Shown here: positions 46,048 through 56,042 of the stretch, piece after piece
How the letters are laid out: the number at the start of each line of letters is the position of its first letter
Position numbering within the stretch: position 1 is the stretch's first letter
Source of the DNA: Micromonospora sp. KC606
Lineage (GTDB): Bacteria; Actinomycetota; Actinomycetes; Mycobacteriales; Micromonosporaceae
Assembly: GCF_004348675.1 (NCBI RefSeq)
Contig: NZ_SMKN01000005.1
Location: 24,504-88,503, forward strand
DNA: 64,000 nt
Reading direction: 5' to 3'
Program-made: the position numbers and the translations under genes
The notes under the pieces: generated by a model
The model's input: the letters and a program-made list of their open reading frames with translations, nothing else
Database searches by the model: none
What the model was told of the DNA's origin: nothing

Positions 46048-46455
46048 TGTTTCCGCCTAGTGGACTGACGAGATCTCTCTTAGTGCGTCAGAGCTATCGC
46101 GTCCGCGAACTCACTCATTATGAGTCGGGGTGGTCATCGTGGCGGCGATCTCGAACGATCCCGAACGACGGCGGCTTCGCGCCATGACCACCACACGCTC
46201 ATGCCGACCCGTGCGCTACGCAGCGCTACTCACAAGATCGACGTCGGGGCGCGGACATGGCCGTGAAGTGGGTCAGCCGCCCTGCTCGTCAGTAGTCGCT
46301 GTAGGGGCGTGTGCTGCGTATTCAATCCGGCTGCAATCGAGGTTCAAACCTGAGACCTCAGACTTCGACCGGACAGCAACGCCAAAGGGGTACGGGGGGC
46401 CGCTGGTCCGTCGAGTCGTGCCCCGCGTCTCCGCGGCATCGCGGGAGGAGCATGT
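46048..46455. other. Divergent intergenic region
   Basis: 408 bases between the leftward secreted-protein gene and the rightward lectin gene. It contains the near-perfect palindrome at 46113-46125. No open frame looks real. Confidence 0.5.
46113..46125. promoter_or_regulatory. Small palindrome, possible operator
   Basis: ACTCATTATGAGT is symmetric except at its centre. It lies 66 bases upstream of the leftward secreted-protein start, where a repressor or activator site could be. No known regulator is implied. Confidence 0.3.
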
Positions 46456-48258
46456 ATGCAGCAAGTCCGACGCCGATGTGCGACGGTACTCGCCGCCACC
46501 CTGGCAGCGGGAGTCCTTCTAGTACCAGCCACTGCGGCTGAGGCCGCGGTCCCGGCACCGGACCCGGTGGCCATCGGTCAGGCCGCCAAGGATGACCTCC
46601 AGGTGCTGACCACCGACGCCGACGCCGCAGGCACCACGGTCAAGACTCGCACCTACCAGGTCGGCCAGCCAGCCGACGTCAAAAGGCAACGCTGGAGTTT
46701 CCAGGTCATCACGCCGGGCGCCGCGCCCGTCTACCGCATCAGGCACGCCTCGTCCAACCGCTGCCTGCAGGCGGCGGCTGCGGCCAATAACGCGAGCGTC
46801 GTGCTCGCCGACTGCGGCACCGCAAGCCAGCAGCTGTGGACCACCGGGACCGCCCGAACGTACCCCACCGGCGGCTTCCAGCTACGCAACAAGCGCGACG
46901 GACGCTGCCTCGATCTGTTCACCAGCGCGGAGAACGCGCCGGTGACGATGTGGAGCTGTGGCAACTACTCGACGCAGATGTGGCGCACCCGAGTCGGTAC
47001 CTTCGACTGTCCTGCCCGCAGGGCCACCGCGCTGTGCGTACGCTCGTCGGGCCTGGCCTCCGGCGTGATGGGAGCGTGGCGCCAGCACCCGATGAGATTG
47101 AGTGAAGCGGGCTCCACCACTCCCGACGCCAACACCCTGTCCAACCAAATCAACTGGAACCCGGTTACCAGCACAGGGGACGAGATCGGATACGACTACG
47201 TAGAAATGGGCTGGCGGGGCGACCACCGGGCCAGCACCAGTGCCACCACTCACTCGGCCTACTGGCTGGAGACGGGCCTCAGTAACGGGTGGATGGTCCA
47301 GGAGTACCACGCCATCGACGAAGTGGACTCGACACTCGACGATAGCTCTATGCACACCTGGATGAGTCTGGGCAACTCCGACGGCGAATGGGATATGTTC
47401 TACGACTTCAATCCCGTTGGCACGACCCGGCTCGCCACCGGCGGCCACACGCGGGACCTGCAGTACGGACTGATGGGGCAGTACGACGAGAACACGGCGT
47501 TGGACACGGCGTTCGAGGACCGGGTGCAGATTCTTGGCAGCGAGGGCTTGTGGCGCCGTCCGCGGGTAACAGAGGTCGCTGCCTTCCCCGCCAACATCTG
47601 TGGACAGCCGGATCCGCTGACGCTGACGTTGAAGAAGCCCCACACTCCACCCCACTGCTTTACCACGTCACTGGTCACGCGCCCCTCGAGCACCGGCGGC
47701 TCGGCGGAAGTGGATCGATTCGTGGTCGGTAAACCCGGTGTCGACTCGCTGGCCCTGACCAGCAGCGTCCCGCCGGCACCGGCGCGACCGGTCGGCGGCG
47801 TGCACAACGGGGTGGACCAGCGCGCCCTGGCTGCCTGCTTGGCCGCCGACGCCACCCAGTGCCTGACCACCGTTCCCGGACTGGCCGAGTGTGTGCAGGC
47901 CCGCAAGGTATGCAACACCACCCGCCGGACCACGGCCGCGGCGAAGCACGGCACTCCGGTCACGGCGGACGTCGCCCGGCAGCGCGCCCGTGCCGCCGTT
48001 GGCGACCGCAAGGCGGCAGCGGGTGTGAACACGACGACGTTGACGGCAGCCGACGTCACACGCCGCTCCGGAACGATCCTCAACACCGTCAACGGCGCCG
48101 AGAAGGTGCACGTGGTGACCAGTGACAACCCGGCGACCGGACTGAGCCGGCAGACCGACCGGTCCTATGCCGGATACACGATGGTCTACCAGGCCAAGAC
48201 CGGCCGACTGCTCTACGCCTGCCTGGGCCACAGCTGCGTCCGAAAGGAATTCGCGTGA
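46456..48258 (+). CDS. Exported protein with ricin-B-type lectin domain
   Basis: 600 residues; GGGAGGAG precedes the ATG at 46456. A signal peptide (MQQVRRRCATVLAATLAAGV, cleavage near AEAA-V) is followed by a ricin-type beta-trefoil at about 85-185 with cysteine-bounded repeats and Q-x-W signatures (CGTASQQLW, CGNYSTQMW). Residues 190-600 contain paired cysteines (FDCPARRATALCVRS, NICGQPDP, CLAADATQCLTT) but no catalytic family that I recognise. The stop overlaps the GTG of the DNase gene, so the two are translated together. The lectin could bind a glycan surface to position the secreted nuclease. Confidence 0.82.
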   Translation: MQQVRRRCATVLAATLAAGVLLVPATAAEAAVPAPDPVAIGQAAKDDLQVLTTDADAAGTTVKTRTYQVGQPADVKRQRWSFQVITPGAAPVYRIRHASSNRCLQAAAAANNASVVLADCGTASQQLWTTGTARTYPTGGFQLRNKRDGRCLDLFTSAENAPVTMWSCGNYSTQMWRTRVGTFDCPARRATALCVRSSGLASGVMGAWRQHPMRLSEAGSTTPDANTLSNQINWNPVTSTGDEIGYDYVEMGWRGDHRASTSATTHSAYWLETGLSNGWMVQEYHAIDEVDSTLDDSSMHTWMSLGNSDGEWDMFYDFNPVGTTRLATGGHTRDLQYGLMGQYDENTALDTAFEDRVQILGSEGLWRRPRVTEVAAFPANICGQPDPLTLTLKKPHTPPHCFTTSLVTRPSSTGGSAEVDRFVVGKPGVDSLALTSSVPPAPARPVGGVHNGVDQRALAACLAADATQCLTTVPGLAECVQARKVCNTTRRTTAAAKHGTPVTADVARQRARAAVGDRKAAAGVNTTTLTAADVTRRSGTILNTVNGAEKVHVVTSDNPATGLSRQTDRSYAGYTMVYQAKTGRLLYACLGHSCVRKEFA

Positions 48259-49544
48259 CCGCCGCCGTTCTGAAGCGACTCGCCGTGCTGTTGACAACGA
48301 CTCTTGTGACGAGCGTTGCCGCGGCACCCGCCGCAGCGGCCCCGGCGTCGGCCGAACTCGGCTGGTTCGTCACCGAGTCGGTGGGGGGTACGCCGGTGCC
48401 CCCCGACGCGCCACCGCAGACCAACAGCGCACTTCCGCGCAGCACCGACCGCGCCATCGCGTCCGCAGAAGACGAGCTCAAGGAGGTTTGCCGAAGCGAG
48501 CACGCTGAGGCCGCCGCCACACAAGAGGGTTGGCTGGCCGACCGGTTCAGCCGGTGCCATATCGGCCACCGCAAGGTTGAGCTGCGCTGTGCCGGCTGCA
48601 CCACCGTGGTGGCCAGCGTGGAGTTCGACTACACGCTGATTGGTGTCGCGCAGAACGGCACCCGGCGGGTGGACTTCACCCTGACCTTCGACAACTGGAC
48701 GGCGCTGGGTGGCCAGGAGCGCGAGACGACCCCGATGAGAGTCGATCTGAGTGGTTGTAGCAGCGGCCTCGTCACCTGTAGTCCGGGGTCGGGTGCGCGA
48801 GAGCAGCTGCTCAGCGCCTGGCGGCTCGATCCCCGGTTCGACATCACGATGACCTCGGTGGACAATACCGGCATTGGTGCCGAGTATTTGGTCAACAGCC
48901 TGGTCGAGCTCAACATGGCGATCACCCCGGTAGATCCGAAGACCGTGCCGTGGGTCGAAAGCGACATGACCAGGGCCCACGTGCGCTTCGACTCGGCCGG
49001 CCAGGTGGCGGGCAAACACAACGGTACGGTCTTCTCCGACTTCATTCCCACCTTCGACCTGCTGGCGCTGGCTCGGGCCGACGGTAACGAGCAGGGCGTC
49101 AGGGAATCGATTCAGCACATCGATGACGCGCTGCACCGTGTCGAGCGCACTTTCCCCTCGTTCCCGCTCAAGACCCCGCCGGGGGAGTTCAAGCCATCGC
49201 TGGGTGCCAACCAGCGACCGTTGCATCGCCTGGTCGACAGTACGCTGTTGGACCGGAACCGCGCGTACGCCGGTAAGGTCTGCGAAGACGTTTGGGGTCC
49301 GGGCGCGGCGACCCCGAACCTCAACTGCGACGAGTTTCCGTTCGCCTCAACCAGGGAAGGCGCGTACACCGGCAGCAGCGCATCCAACGGAGACACCAAC
49401 GGTTGGCAAACCTGGCACGGGTCCTCCCGTCTCATCGGGGAGCTGGACAACCAGGAATCCGGCCGCCGGTACCTGAATCTAGGCTTCTACCAGCCCCAAC
49501 GGATTCTCAACAACGATCCGTTCTTCGTGTCCATCGACCGCTGA
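48255..49544 (+). CDS. Secreted NucA/NucB-type deoxyribonuclease
   Basis: 429 residues from GTG 48255, overlapping the upstream stop as GTGA. The signal peptide ends near AAAAPASA. The middle (about 75-330) is an unassigned beta-rich region with paired cysteines (CHIGHRKVELRCAGC, GCSSGLVTCSPG). The C-terminal about 90 residues carry the NucA/NucB signature LNCDEFPFASTREGAY, whose acidic residues bind the metal, plus NQESGRRYLNLGFY. NucB-like enzymes degrade extracellular DNA. Whether it acts on biofilm DNA, competitors or nutrients is open. It ends just before a strong terminator. Confidence 0.87.
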   Translation: MTAAVLKRLAVLLTTTLVTSVAAAPAAAAPASAELGWFVTESVGGTPVPPDAPPQTNSALPRSTDRAIASAEDELKEVCRSEHAEAAATQEGWLADRFSRCHIGHRKVELRCAGCTTVVASVEFDYTLIGVAQNGTRRVDFTLTFDNWTALGGQERETTPMRVDLSGCSSGLVTCSPGSGAREQLLSAWRLDPRFDITMTSVDNTGIGAEYLVNSLVELNMAITPVDPKTVPWVESDMTRAHVRFDSAGQVAGKHNGTVFSDFIPTFDLLALARADGNEQGVRESIQHIDDALHRVERTFPSFPLKTPPGEFKPSLGANQRPLHRLVDSTLLDRNRAYAGKVCEDVWGPGAATPNLNCDEFPFASTREGAYTGSSASNGDTNGWQTWHGSSRLIGELDNQESGRRYLNLGFYQPQRILNNDPFFVSIDR

Positions 49545-49551
49545 CCCGTAG

Positions 49552-49593
49552 CCCTGGTTGCTCGGCGCCGCTGGCAGCGCCGAGCAACCAGGG
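49552..49593. terminator. Perfect 17-base hairpin after the DNase gene
   Basis: CCCTGGTTGCTCGGCGC (49552-49568) pairs perfectly with 49577-49593 across an eight-base loop, seven bases after the DNase stop. It separates the lectin-DNase pair from the next gene. Confidence 0.85.
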
Positions 49594-49614
49594 AAGGGTG
49601 GAACAGGAACCGCT

Positions 49615-50214
49615 ATGCCGGCAGTCGTCGAATGCGTGATCCGCACCGCGGACGGTTTGTTCCTCGTGCGAGACGTCAGCGCCGACACCGCTGCCGCGCA
49701 GCAAGGTGCCGCCGACGCCGCGCGCATCCCCGGCAGCCGTGCCGGGCGCGGCCACGGTGCCGCTGGCAGCGTCCTTCTGGTGCGCTGCGCCGACCAGCTC
49801 AGCAGGCCGTACCTCCGCATCGAGATCCTCGATGCGGAGCCCGCCGACACGCCTCCCTGGCTCTGGGAGCCGCACGCCACTCTCGACCTACCGACCGGAC
49901 GGATCTTGGTGGACGCGGCCGACAACGACGTACCGGCGGCCGTGCTGGACATCGATGCCGGAGCCGGACCGGGCAGCTATGCCGTGAGCCTCGGGCACAG
50001 CGGGCGGGCCGAGATGCGGGAAGCGGCGCGCCGGGTCCGGGAGGAGACCCTGTACGCCTCGGTTGATGACACGATGGCGGCCTGGCGGAGTCTCGAGGGT
50101 CTGGAGCGGTACCTCGTCCGGTTTTGGCCGCTTCGTGAGACGGGCGGCGGCGATGCCCGGCGGGCAGCATGGTCGACGCCAACATCGCCGACCGGCTGGT
50201 CTGCCACTGGCTGA
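49615..50214 (+). CDS. Small cytosolic protein of unknown function, possible immunity protein
   Basis: 199 residues from ATG 49615 with AGGAAC upstream; a TTG at 49558 would start inside the hairpin and is rejected. The beginning (VVECVIRTADGLFLVRDVS) and the WEPHATLDLPTGRILVDAAD and GPGSYAVSLGHSGRAEMREA segments suggest an alpha/beta immunity-like fold. The last 20 residues look like shifted frame. No signal peptide. Its place after a secreted nuclease fits an immunity role, but the intervening terminator and the lack of a known family make this tentative. Confidence 0.55.
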   Translation: MPAVVECVIRTADGLFLVRDVSADTAAAQQGAADAARIPGSRAGRGHGAAGSVLLVRCADQLSRPYLRIEILDAEPADTPPWLWEPHATLDLPTGRILVDAADNDVPAAVLDIDAGAGPGSYAVSLGHSGRAEMREAARRVREETLYASVDDTMAAWRSLEGLERYLVRFWPLRETGGGDARRAAWSTPTSPTGWSATG

Positions 50215-51047
50215 CCAGCCGCGCCCCGCCCGACCATTGCCGGCACCGACCGGGGGTTGGCGCTGGACGGCAAATGGTACCAAACTCTTGATCTACAGCT
50301 GTTCGCCGAAACGCGCCACGGCACCGCGATCGTGATAGCCCAACGCCAGGCGGGTCCGAGAATCGAACGGAACATGACCGGACCGCGCTGCCGGCGGTGA
50401 GCCGTTGCGATCACGCGGCTGTAACGCAGCCAGTAGGCTCGACCCACCCGCCGCCCCGTCAGCCTGAGTCAGTGGTGATCCTTCCCGCTGAAGCAACCAT
50501 TTCAGCTTGCCAGGGCACCGCCTCGCAGGATCCTCCTGACAGTCCCGCCAGGCGCAGCGCACCTGGTGCCGCCACCGCCCTCGTTCAAACGCAGTGTCCA
50601 CCTGGATATCGACCACCGCCGTCGGCTGCACCTACACGTCCGGCAGCGGCTCCGGTCGGTCCCACTGCCGGCGCGGCCACCCGTTCCTTCGTCTCGCCGG
50701 CGGCCCGGACCAGGACGCGGGTAGCGGCATTGGCCATAGGCGCATGACCCTGCCTCGGCGCGGGAGGATCAGCGGACCAGCAGCGCGGCCAGCTCCCGCC
50801 GTTGCGTCGTCCCGAGCGGGCCGATTCGGTCGGTGTACCGCAGCCTTCCCGCCGGTCGAAACCGGCCAGCTGATCAACCATGCGTCACCTTCGCATCAGG
50901 TGCACTTCGGACAGACCTACAGCGCCAGCAGACCCCTATCAACTTCGTTGAGCCCGTATGGTGGGTGCGGAACTGACCGTACCGGTACTTGTGCGCGCTT
51001 GAAGTCCGCAGCATGCGGCGTCAAGGGTGCCGATGGGGGGATGACCG
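50215..51047. other. 830-base region without a recognisable gene
   Basis: A frame around 50235-50400 (GLALDGKWYQTLDLQLFA, then RHGTAIVIAQRQAGPRI) looks protein-like but has no start and is probably a remnant. The rest shows no domain, hairpin or promoter that I can support, apart from the ribosome site of the SARP gene at its end. Confidence 0.45.
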
Positions 51048-54000
51048 ATGCGGTTCCAGATTCTGGGACCGGTGGTGGCGTACGCGGCAAGCGGTCCGGT
51101 GGCCTTGGGTACGGCCCGGCAGCGCACAGTGCTGGCGGTGCTATTGGTCGAGCCGGGTGCCCCGGTGTCACTCGATCAGTTGATCGAACGCCTGTGGGGG
51201 TCGACTCCGCCCCAGCGGGCCCGGCAGACGATGCACACGTATCTGTCTCGGCTGCGCGATGTGCTAAGTGGCGTGGGTGGTCCCGTGCTGGTCCGGCGGT
51301 CCGGCACCTACACGCTGGAAATCGATTCGTACACAGTGGACCTTCATCGGTTCCGGGCACTGGCGACGCGGGCCAGGCAGACGCCCGATGACGATCGTGC
51401 GGCGGACCTGTGGCGGAAGGCGATGGCGCTGTGGAAGGGTCGGCCGTTCGCTGATCTGGACAGCGACTGGCTGCGGATGGTCGCCGACGCGCTGGAGACG
51501 GAGCGGCTCGCCGCCGGGCTGGACCGCACGGATGTGTTGCTGCGTTCCGGTGAACATGCACCGTTGTTGCCCGAGTTGACCGCGGCCGCGGCGGAGCATC
51601 CGCTGGATGAGCGGCGGGCTAGGCAGTTGATGCTGGCCCTGTACCGCAGTGGCCGGCAGGCTGACGCGTTGGCGCACTACCGGCTGTTGCGCACCCGGCT
51701 GGTAGATGAGTTAGGCAGCGATCCGGGGCCGGTGCTACGGGAGCTGCATCAGCGGATGCTGCGCCACGACCCGGAGCTCACCGCCACCGCCACCACCGAG
51801 ACGCCCGGCACGAGCGCGGCGCCGGCCAACGCCATTCTGCGCCGGCCGGCCCAGCTGCCCGCCGACGTAGCCGGATTCACCGGCCGTGCCGCGGATCTGC
51901 ACCGTCTCGACCAGATGATGGGTGGAGGGAGCGGCGACGCCCCGCAGGCGGTGGTGATTACCGCGATCGGGGGCGCTGCCGGGGTGGGCAAGACCTCGCT
52001 GGCGGTGCATTGGGCGCATCGGGTGGCGGATCGGTTCCCGGATGGGCAGTTGTACGTGAACCTGCGCGGCTATGATCCGGAGCAGCCCATGCCCGCAGGC
52101 GACGCGCTGGCCAGGTTCCTCACCGCGTTAGGGGTGACCGGCCAGAACATCCCGCTGGACGTGGAGGAGCGGGCCGCCCGGTACCGTAGCGAGCTGGCCG
52201 GGCGCCGGATGCTCATCCTGTTGGACAACGTCGCCAGCGCGGCGCAGGTACGCCCGTTGCTGCCCGGCACCGGTTCGTGCCTGGTGGTGGTGACCAGCCG
52301 GGACAGCCTGGCCGGACTGGTCGCCGTGCAGGGCGCCCACCGTCTTGATCTGGACCTGCTACCAACCGCCGAAGCGGTCGCGCTGCTGCGCCGGCTGGTC
52401 GGCCAGCGAATCCAGGCGGAGCCGGAGGCCGCCGAGGCGCTGGCCGAGCAGTGCGCCCGGCTGCCGCTGGCGTTGCGGGTCGCAGCCGAGCTGGTGATGT
52501 CCCGGCCAGACAGCACCTTGGCCGACCTGGTGGCGGAGCTGGCCGACCGGCGGACGCGGCTGGAGCTGCTGGATGCCGGCGGCGACCCGTACGCTGCGGT
52601 ACGCGAGGTGTTCTCCTGGTCGATCCAGCATCTGCCGGCGGAGGCCGTGCGGGTCTTCCGGCTGCTTGGCCTGCATTCCGGCCCGGACTTGGATCCGTAC
52701 GCGGCGGCTGCGCTGGCCAACACCGGTCTGGACCAGGCCCGGCGAATGCTGGCGCTGCTTGCCCGTGCCCCCTGGTGCACCGGGTCGGAAGCGGCCGGTA
52801 CGGCATGCACGACCTGCTGCGCGCGTACGCCGCCCACCTGGCCACCAGCCAGGAGACTGGCCACCAGCGTCAGGCTACCCAGCAGCGGCTGTTCGACTAC
52901 TACCAGGCCGCGGCGGTGTCCGCGATGGACACCCTGCACCCGGCGGAGGCGCACTACCGACCCGAGCCGACCGCCTCGGACCCCACAGCTCCGGACCTGA
53001 GCGATCCGGAGACCGCCCGCGCCTGGCTGGAGAACGAACGATTCTGCCTGATGGCGGTCGCGGCGCAGGCCGCCACGCTCGGCAACTCCGGCTACGTCGT
53101 CGGTCTCGCGCGAATCCTGTTCCGCTACCTCAGCGACGCCCACCTCACCGAGATGGTGACCATCAACGAGCACGCCTACCGGGCAGCCGAGCGGACAGGG
53201 GACCACACCGGAGCAGCACACGCCCTGCGCCAATTAGGCCTTGCCTACAACCGGTTGAGCCGGTACGAGTTAGCCGTCGAGCACCTCCAGCAGGCGCTGG
53301 CCCGGTTCCGGCGGACCGGCGACCTGGTCGGCGAGGCACTCACCCTGACCAGCCTCGGCATCACCAGTTACCGGCTAGGCAGCCATCAGCACGCCATCGA
53401 CGACCATCTGCGCAGCATCGACCTGGCCCGGCAGATCGGCGACCGGCTCGCTGAGGCGTTCGCGCTCAACAACCTAGGTGTGGTGGAGGAACGGGTGGGC
53501 CGCTACGCCGACGCTGCCGACCACTACCGTCGGGCCCTCGGCAGCTTCCAGGAAGTCGGCGCCCGGTACTGCGAAGCGACCGCACTGTGCAACCTCGCCA
53601 ACGTCGAGCTGCGGCAGGGCGACTACCCGCCAGCCGCCGACCACCTGCGGCAGTCCCTGACCCTCCTGGAACCGCTCGGCAGTCCCATCACCGAAGCCCA
53701 CGTCCTGGACACTCTCGGCCTCCTCCATCTCCACCTGGGCGAACCGGAATCTGCCACCACGTACTTCCAGCAAGCGCTCACCCGCTTCAGCGGCACCGGC
53801 GAGCGCAACGGCCAGGCATGGTCCACCAACGGCCTCGGCGAGGCCGCCCAACTCGCCGGCCGGCCAGCCGAGGCCCTGGCCCACCACGCCGAGGCGCTCG
53901 CCATCGCCACCGACGCCAGCACCCGACACCAGCAGGCCCGTGCCCACACCGGCCTCGGTCACGCCCACCGCGCTCTCAGCGCCCCCGATCTGGCCAGGGC

Positions 54001-54289
54001 TCACTACGAACAGGCCCACGCCATCTACACCGAGCTCAACATGCCTGAAGCCGATGACGTCAGCGGCTACCTCGTGGCCCTCAGCCGCACCCGTGGGTTG
54101 AGAGCCGCCGCGCCGCGTGCCGGCAGCGATAGCTTCTGGCCCACCGTCGGTCCGGGAGCCGGTGCGGATGCATTGGCGGATCACCCGATGGTGCAAGCAA
54201 TCGCCGCCGGCCAGGTCGACCGATTCGCGCTGGCGGCCGAGGCGGTCCAGTGCGACGGATTCCGCCCGTCCGGGTCAGGGCGTGGCTGA
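51048..54289 (+). pseudogene. SARP/AfsR-type regulator with NB-ARC and TPR domains, frameshifted
   Basis: ATG 51048 with GGGGGG upstream. N-terminal OmpR-like winged helix (RFQILGPVVAY, LIERLWGSTPPQRARQTMHT), bacterial transcriptional activation domain (to about 250), then NB-ARC with P-loop GGAAGVGKTSLAVHWA and MLILLDNV. The first frame ends in nonsense after LALLARAPWC. A shift of one base at the five-C run 52768-52772 continues the protein: LVHRVGSGRYGMHDLLRAYA followed by tetratricopeptide repeats to 54289. The sum, about 1,080 residues, is the AfsR/SARP-large layout. These proteins activate specialised metabolism. Either a true lesion or a homopolymer error; if the latter, the gene is intact. 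Its target is unknown. Confidence 0.85.
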
Positions 54290-54919
54290 GCGCAGGATTG
54301 GCTGCCCGCGCCGGAGGGCTTGTTCGACCCGGTCGGTGTCGATGTCGCCGTCGTTATTGAGTAGGTCTGGCAGGAGGGCGGATGCGGCGAGGTCTTCGGT
54401 GTGGTCGCTGGGGCCGTCGGCGACCGACCGGTCTGCGACGACCACCGACTGCGGTCGGCTTGCGAAGGACGTGTTGAAGTGCCATGACTTGACGACCGTT
54501 TGCGCCTGGACCTTGCCAGCCACCTTGAGCAGCCCACCGTCCTCGCCGTAGCAACCGAGAACGCCGTGGGTGACGATCAGGTCGCCGCGGACCACCACGT
54601 TAGGGAAGCCGTTGAGGAACAAGTTGCGCGCCCGCAGCGTCCCGGTCACCAGATGCAGGAAGCCAGGCCCCTCGTCGCAGAAGTAGGTGACATCACCCTC
54701 AACCGTCAGGTCGCCATCGACGATAACGTTGTAGGGGTATCCGTCACCGGTCCAGTCGACCAGGTTCAGGTCTCCAACCAGTTGGAGGCTTTCCTCGTAC
54801 AGGCGGACCTGCTGTTCGCGGTCGCACGGGTACAGCATGTCCGCGGCCACGCGGTAGCGCGCTTGCATCTCGTCGACGCTGATGCTGCTGTACCGGGCAG
54901 GTAGTTCGGCGGTCGCCAT
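54275..54919 (-). CDS. Uncharacterised beta-helix-like protein
   Basis: 214 residues. The middle consists of short repeating strands (VIVDGDLTVEGDV, LRARNLFLNGFPNVVVRGDL, LKVAGKVQAQTVV), the pattern of a right-handed beta-helix as in bactofilins and polymer-forming proteins. The N-terminal 45 residues are helical, and the acidic C-terminus includes LLNNDGDIDTDRVEQALR. No signal peptide. Its 3' end overlaps the end of the regulator frame by 15 bases in a convergent arrangement. Similar proteins occur near contact-toxin immunity genes, but I assign no role. Confidence 0.65.
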   Translation of the reverse strand: MATAELPARYSSISVDEMQARYRVAADMLYPCDREQQVRLYEESLQLVGDLNLVDWTGDGYPYNVIVDGDLTVEGDVTYFCDEGPGFLHLVTGTLRARNLFLNGFPNVVVRGDLIVTHGVLGCYGEDGGLLKVAGKVQAQTVVKSWHFNTSFASRPQSVVVADRSVADGPSDHTEDLAASALLPDLLNNDGDIDTDRVEQALRRGQPILRSATP

Positions 54920-55077
54920 GCCCGTAAACAGTACTCGCGTCGATTAATCGCCTGATCGAAGACCGCGAGCAACAGTCGACCTACACGCGTCCCAACTGCG
55001 GTGGTCTCGCCCGCGAGCCAGGCGGCGTGAGCGTCACGGCACGTCCGCCAAGCGGCCGAAGATGGTGATCAGGCTCA

Positions 55078-55275
55078 ATGGCCGCCACGCGCCGGTGGGA
55101 ACACGTCGTCGTCCGCTGCCTGCTCGCCCGCCACGGCATCACCTTCCAGCGCACCAAGACATGGAAGGAGTCCCCGATCTATGTGATCATGGACAACCTG
55201 TCCGCCCACAGGAAAAGCTACTTGGGTAAATCCCATCGAGGCGCACTTCGGGCCGCTGAGGCAGTTCCCCCCTGA
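55078..55275 (+). mobile_element. Internally deleted IS630-family transposase remnant
   Basis: Fragments in order: LLARHGITFQRTKTWKESP, then directly IYVIMDNLSAH from the DDE core, then, in another frame near 55230, NPIEAHFGPLRQF from the end of the same family. The parts between are missing, so this is a decayed copy. Confidence 0.75.
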
Positions 55276-55540
55276 TCAAGCGATCCGGCGCAGAACGTCA
55301 GGTCCTCGCACTACGGGCGATGCGGTACAGCACGTTCGGACGCAGTGGCCTTTCGGGGCGCGGTAGGGTCGTCGGAAGTCGTCGACCGGATCCCGGGTCA
55401 TGCCGATCCGTCGCATCACCGCCTGCGAACGGAGGTTGGTGGCCGTTGTCACAGCAAGGATCTCGGAAAGCCCAAGAGTGTCGAAGCCGTGGGCCAGGAC
55501 TGTCAGCGCGGCCTCGGTAGCGTAGCCGCGAAAATCCACA
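55276..55540 (-). pseudogene. GNAT-type N-acetyltransferase fragment
   Basis: Read leftward: FRGYATEAALTVLAHGFDTL, GLSEILAVTTATNLRSQAVM then RRIGMTRDP, the acetyl-CoA-binding half of RimJ/RimL-like GNAT enzymes. The N-terminal half is replaced by the IS5 sequence at about 55535. Near 55365 a frame change is needed to continue the usual RPNVLYRIAR ending. Broken at both ends. Confidence 0.75.
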
Positions 55541-55971
55541 CGCTCAGCGAGCGCGGCGGAATCCCACTCACCGCGCTCGTCTCGGCTGCGAACACCAACG
55601 ACCACCTCCTGTTGGAACAGTTGGTCGACTCCGTCACGCCGGTCAAGGGGCCCGTCGGCCGTCCTCGCCGCCGGCCCGGCAAGCTCCACGCGGACAAGGG
55701 ATACGACTACCGCACCTGCCGTGCCGCCCTACGGCGGCGGGGCATCACCGCCCGCATCGCGCGCAAGGGCGTCGAGTCACCGACCCGACTCGGCCGGCAC
55801 CGCTGCGTCATCGAACGCTGCCTGGAGTGGGTCACCCGATTTCGTCGCCTGGCCCGCCGCTACGAACGCAAGGCCGAACACTTCGCCTCGTTTGCCCGAC
55901 TGGCCTGCGCCGTCATCTGCTACCGCCGCACCACCAAGCTCACCCTCCTGCCCAGCAACAACCCCAAATGA
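55531..55971 (+). mobile_element. C-terminal half of an IS5-family transposase
   Basis: The frame reads KIHTLSERGGIPLTALVSAA and NTNDHLLLEQL, KLHADKGYDYRTCRAALRRR, then RHRCVIERCLEWVTRFRRLA and VICYRRTTK. DKGYD and the R-x-x-IER-x(5)-W signature are typical of the IS5 DDE core. The N-terminal half is missing where it joins the GNAT fragment. Confidence 0.8.
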
Positions 55972-56042
55972 GATGTGGTCTTATCTCGTTGGGGTGCACG
56001 CCGTGTTCGATGCCGCTGTCCGGTTCGCGTCCGGCCGATTGG

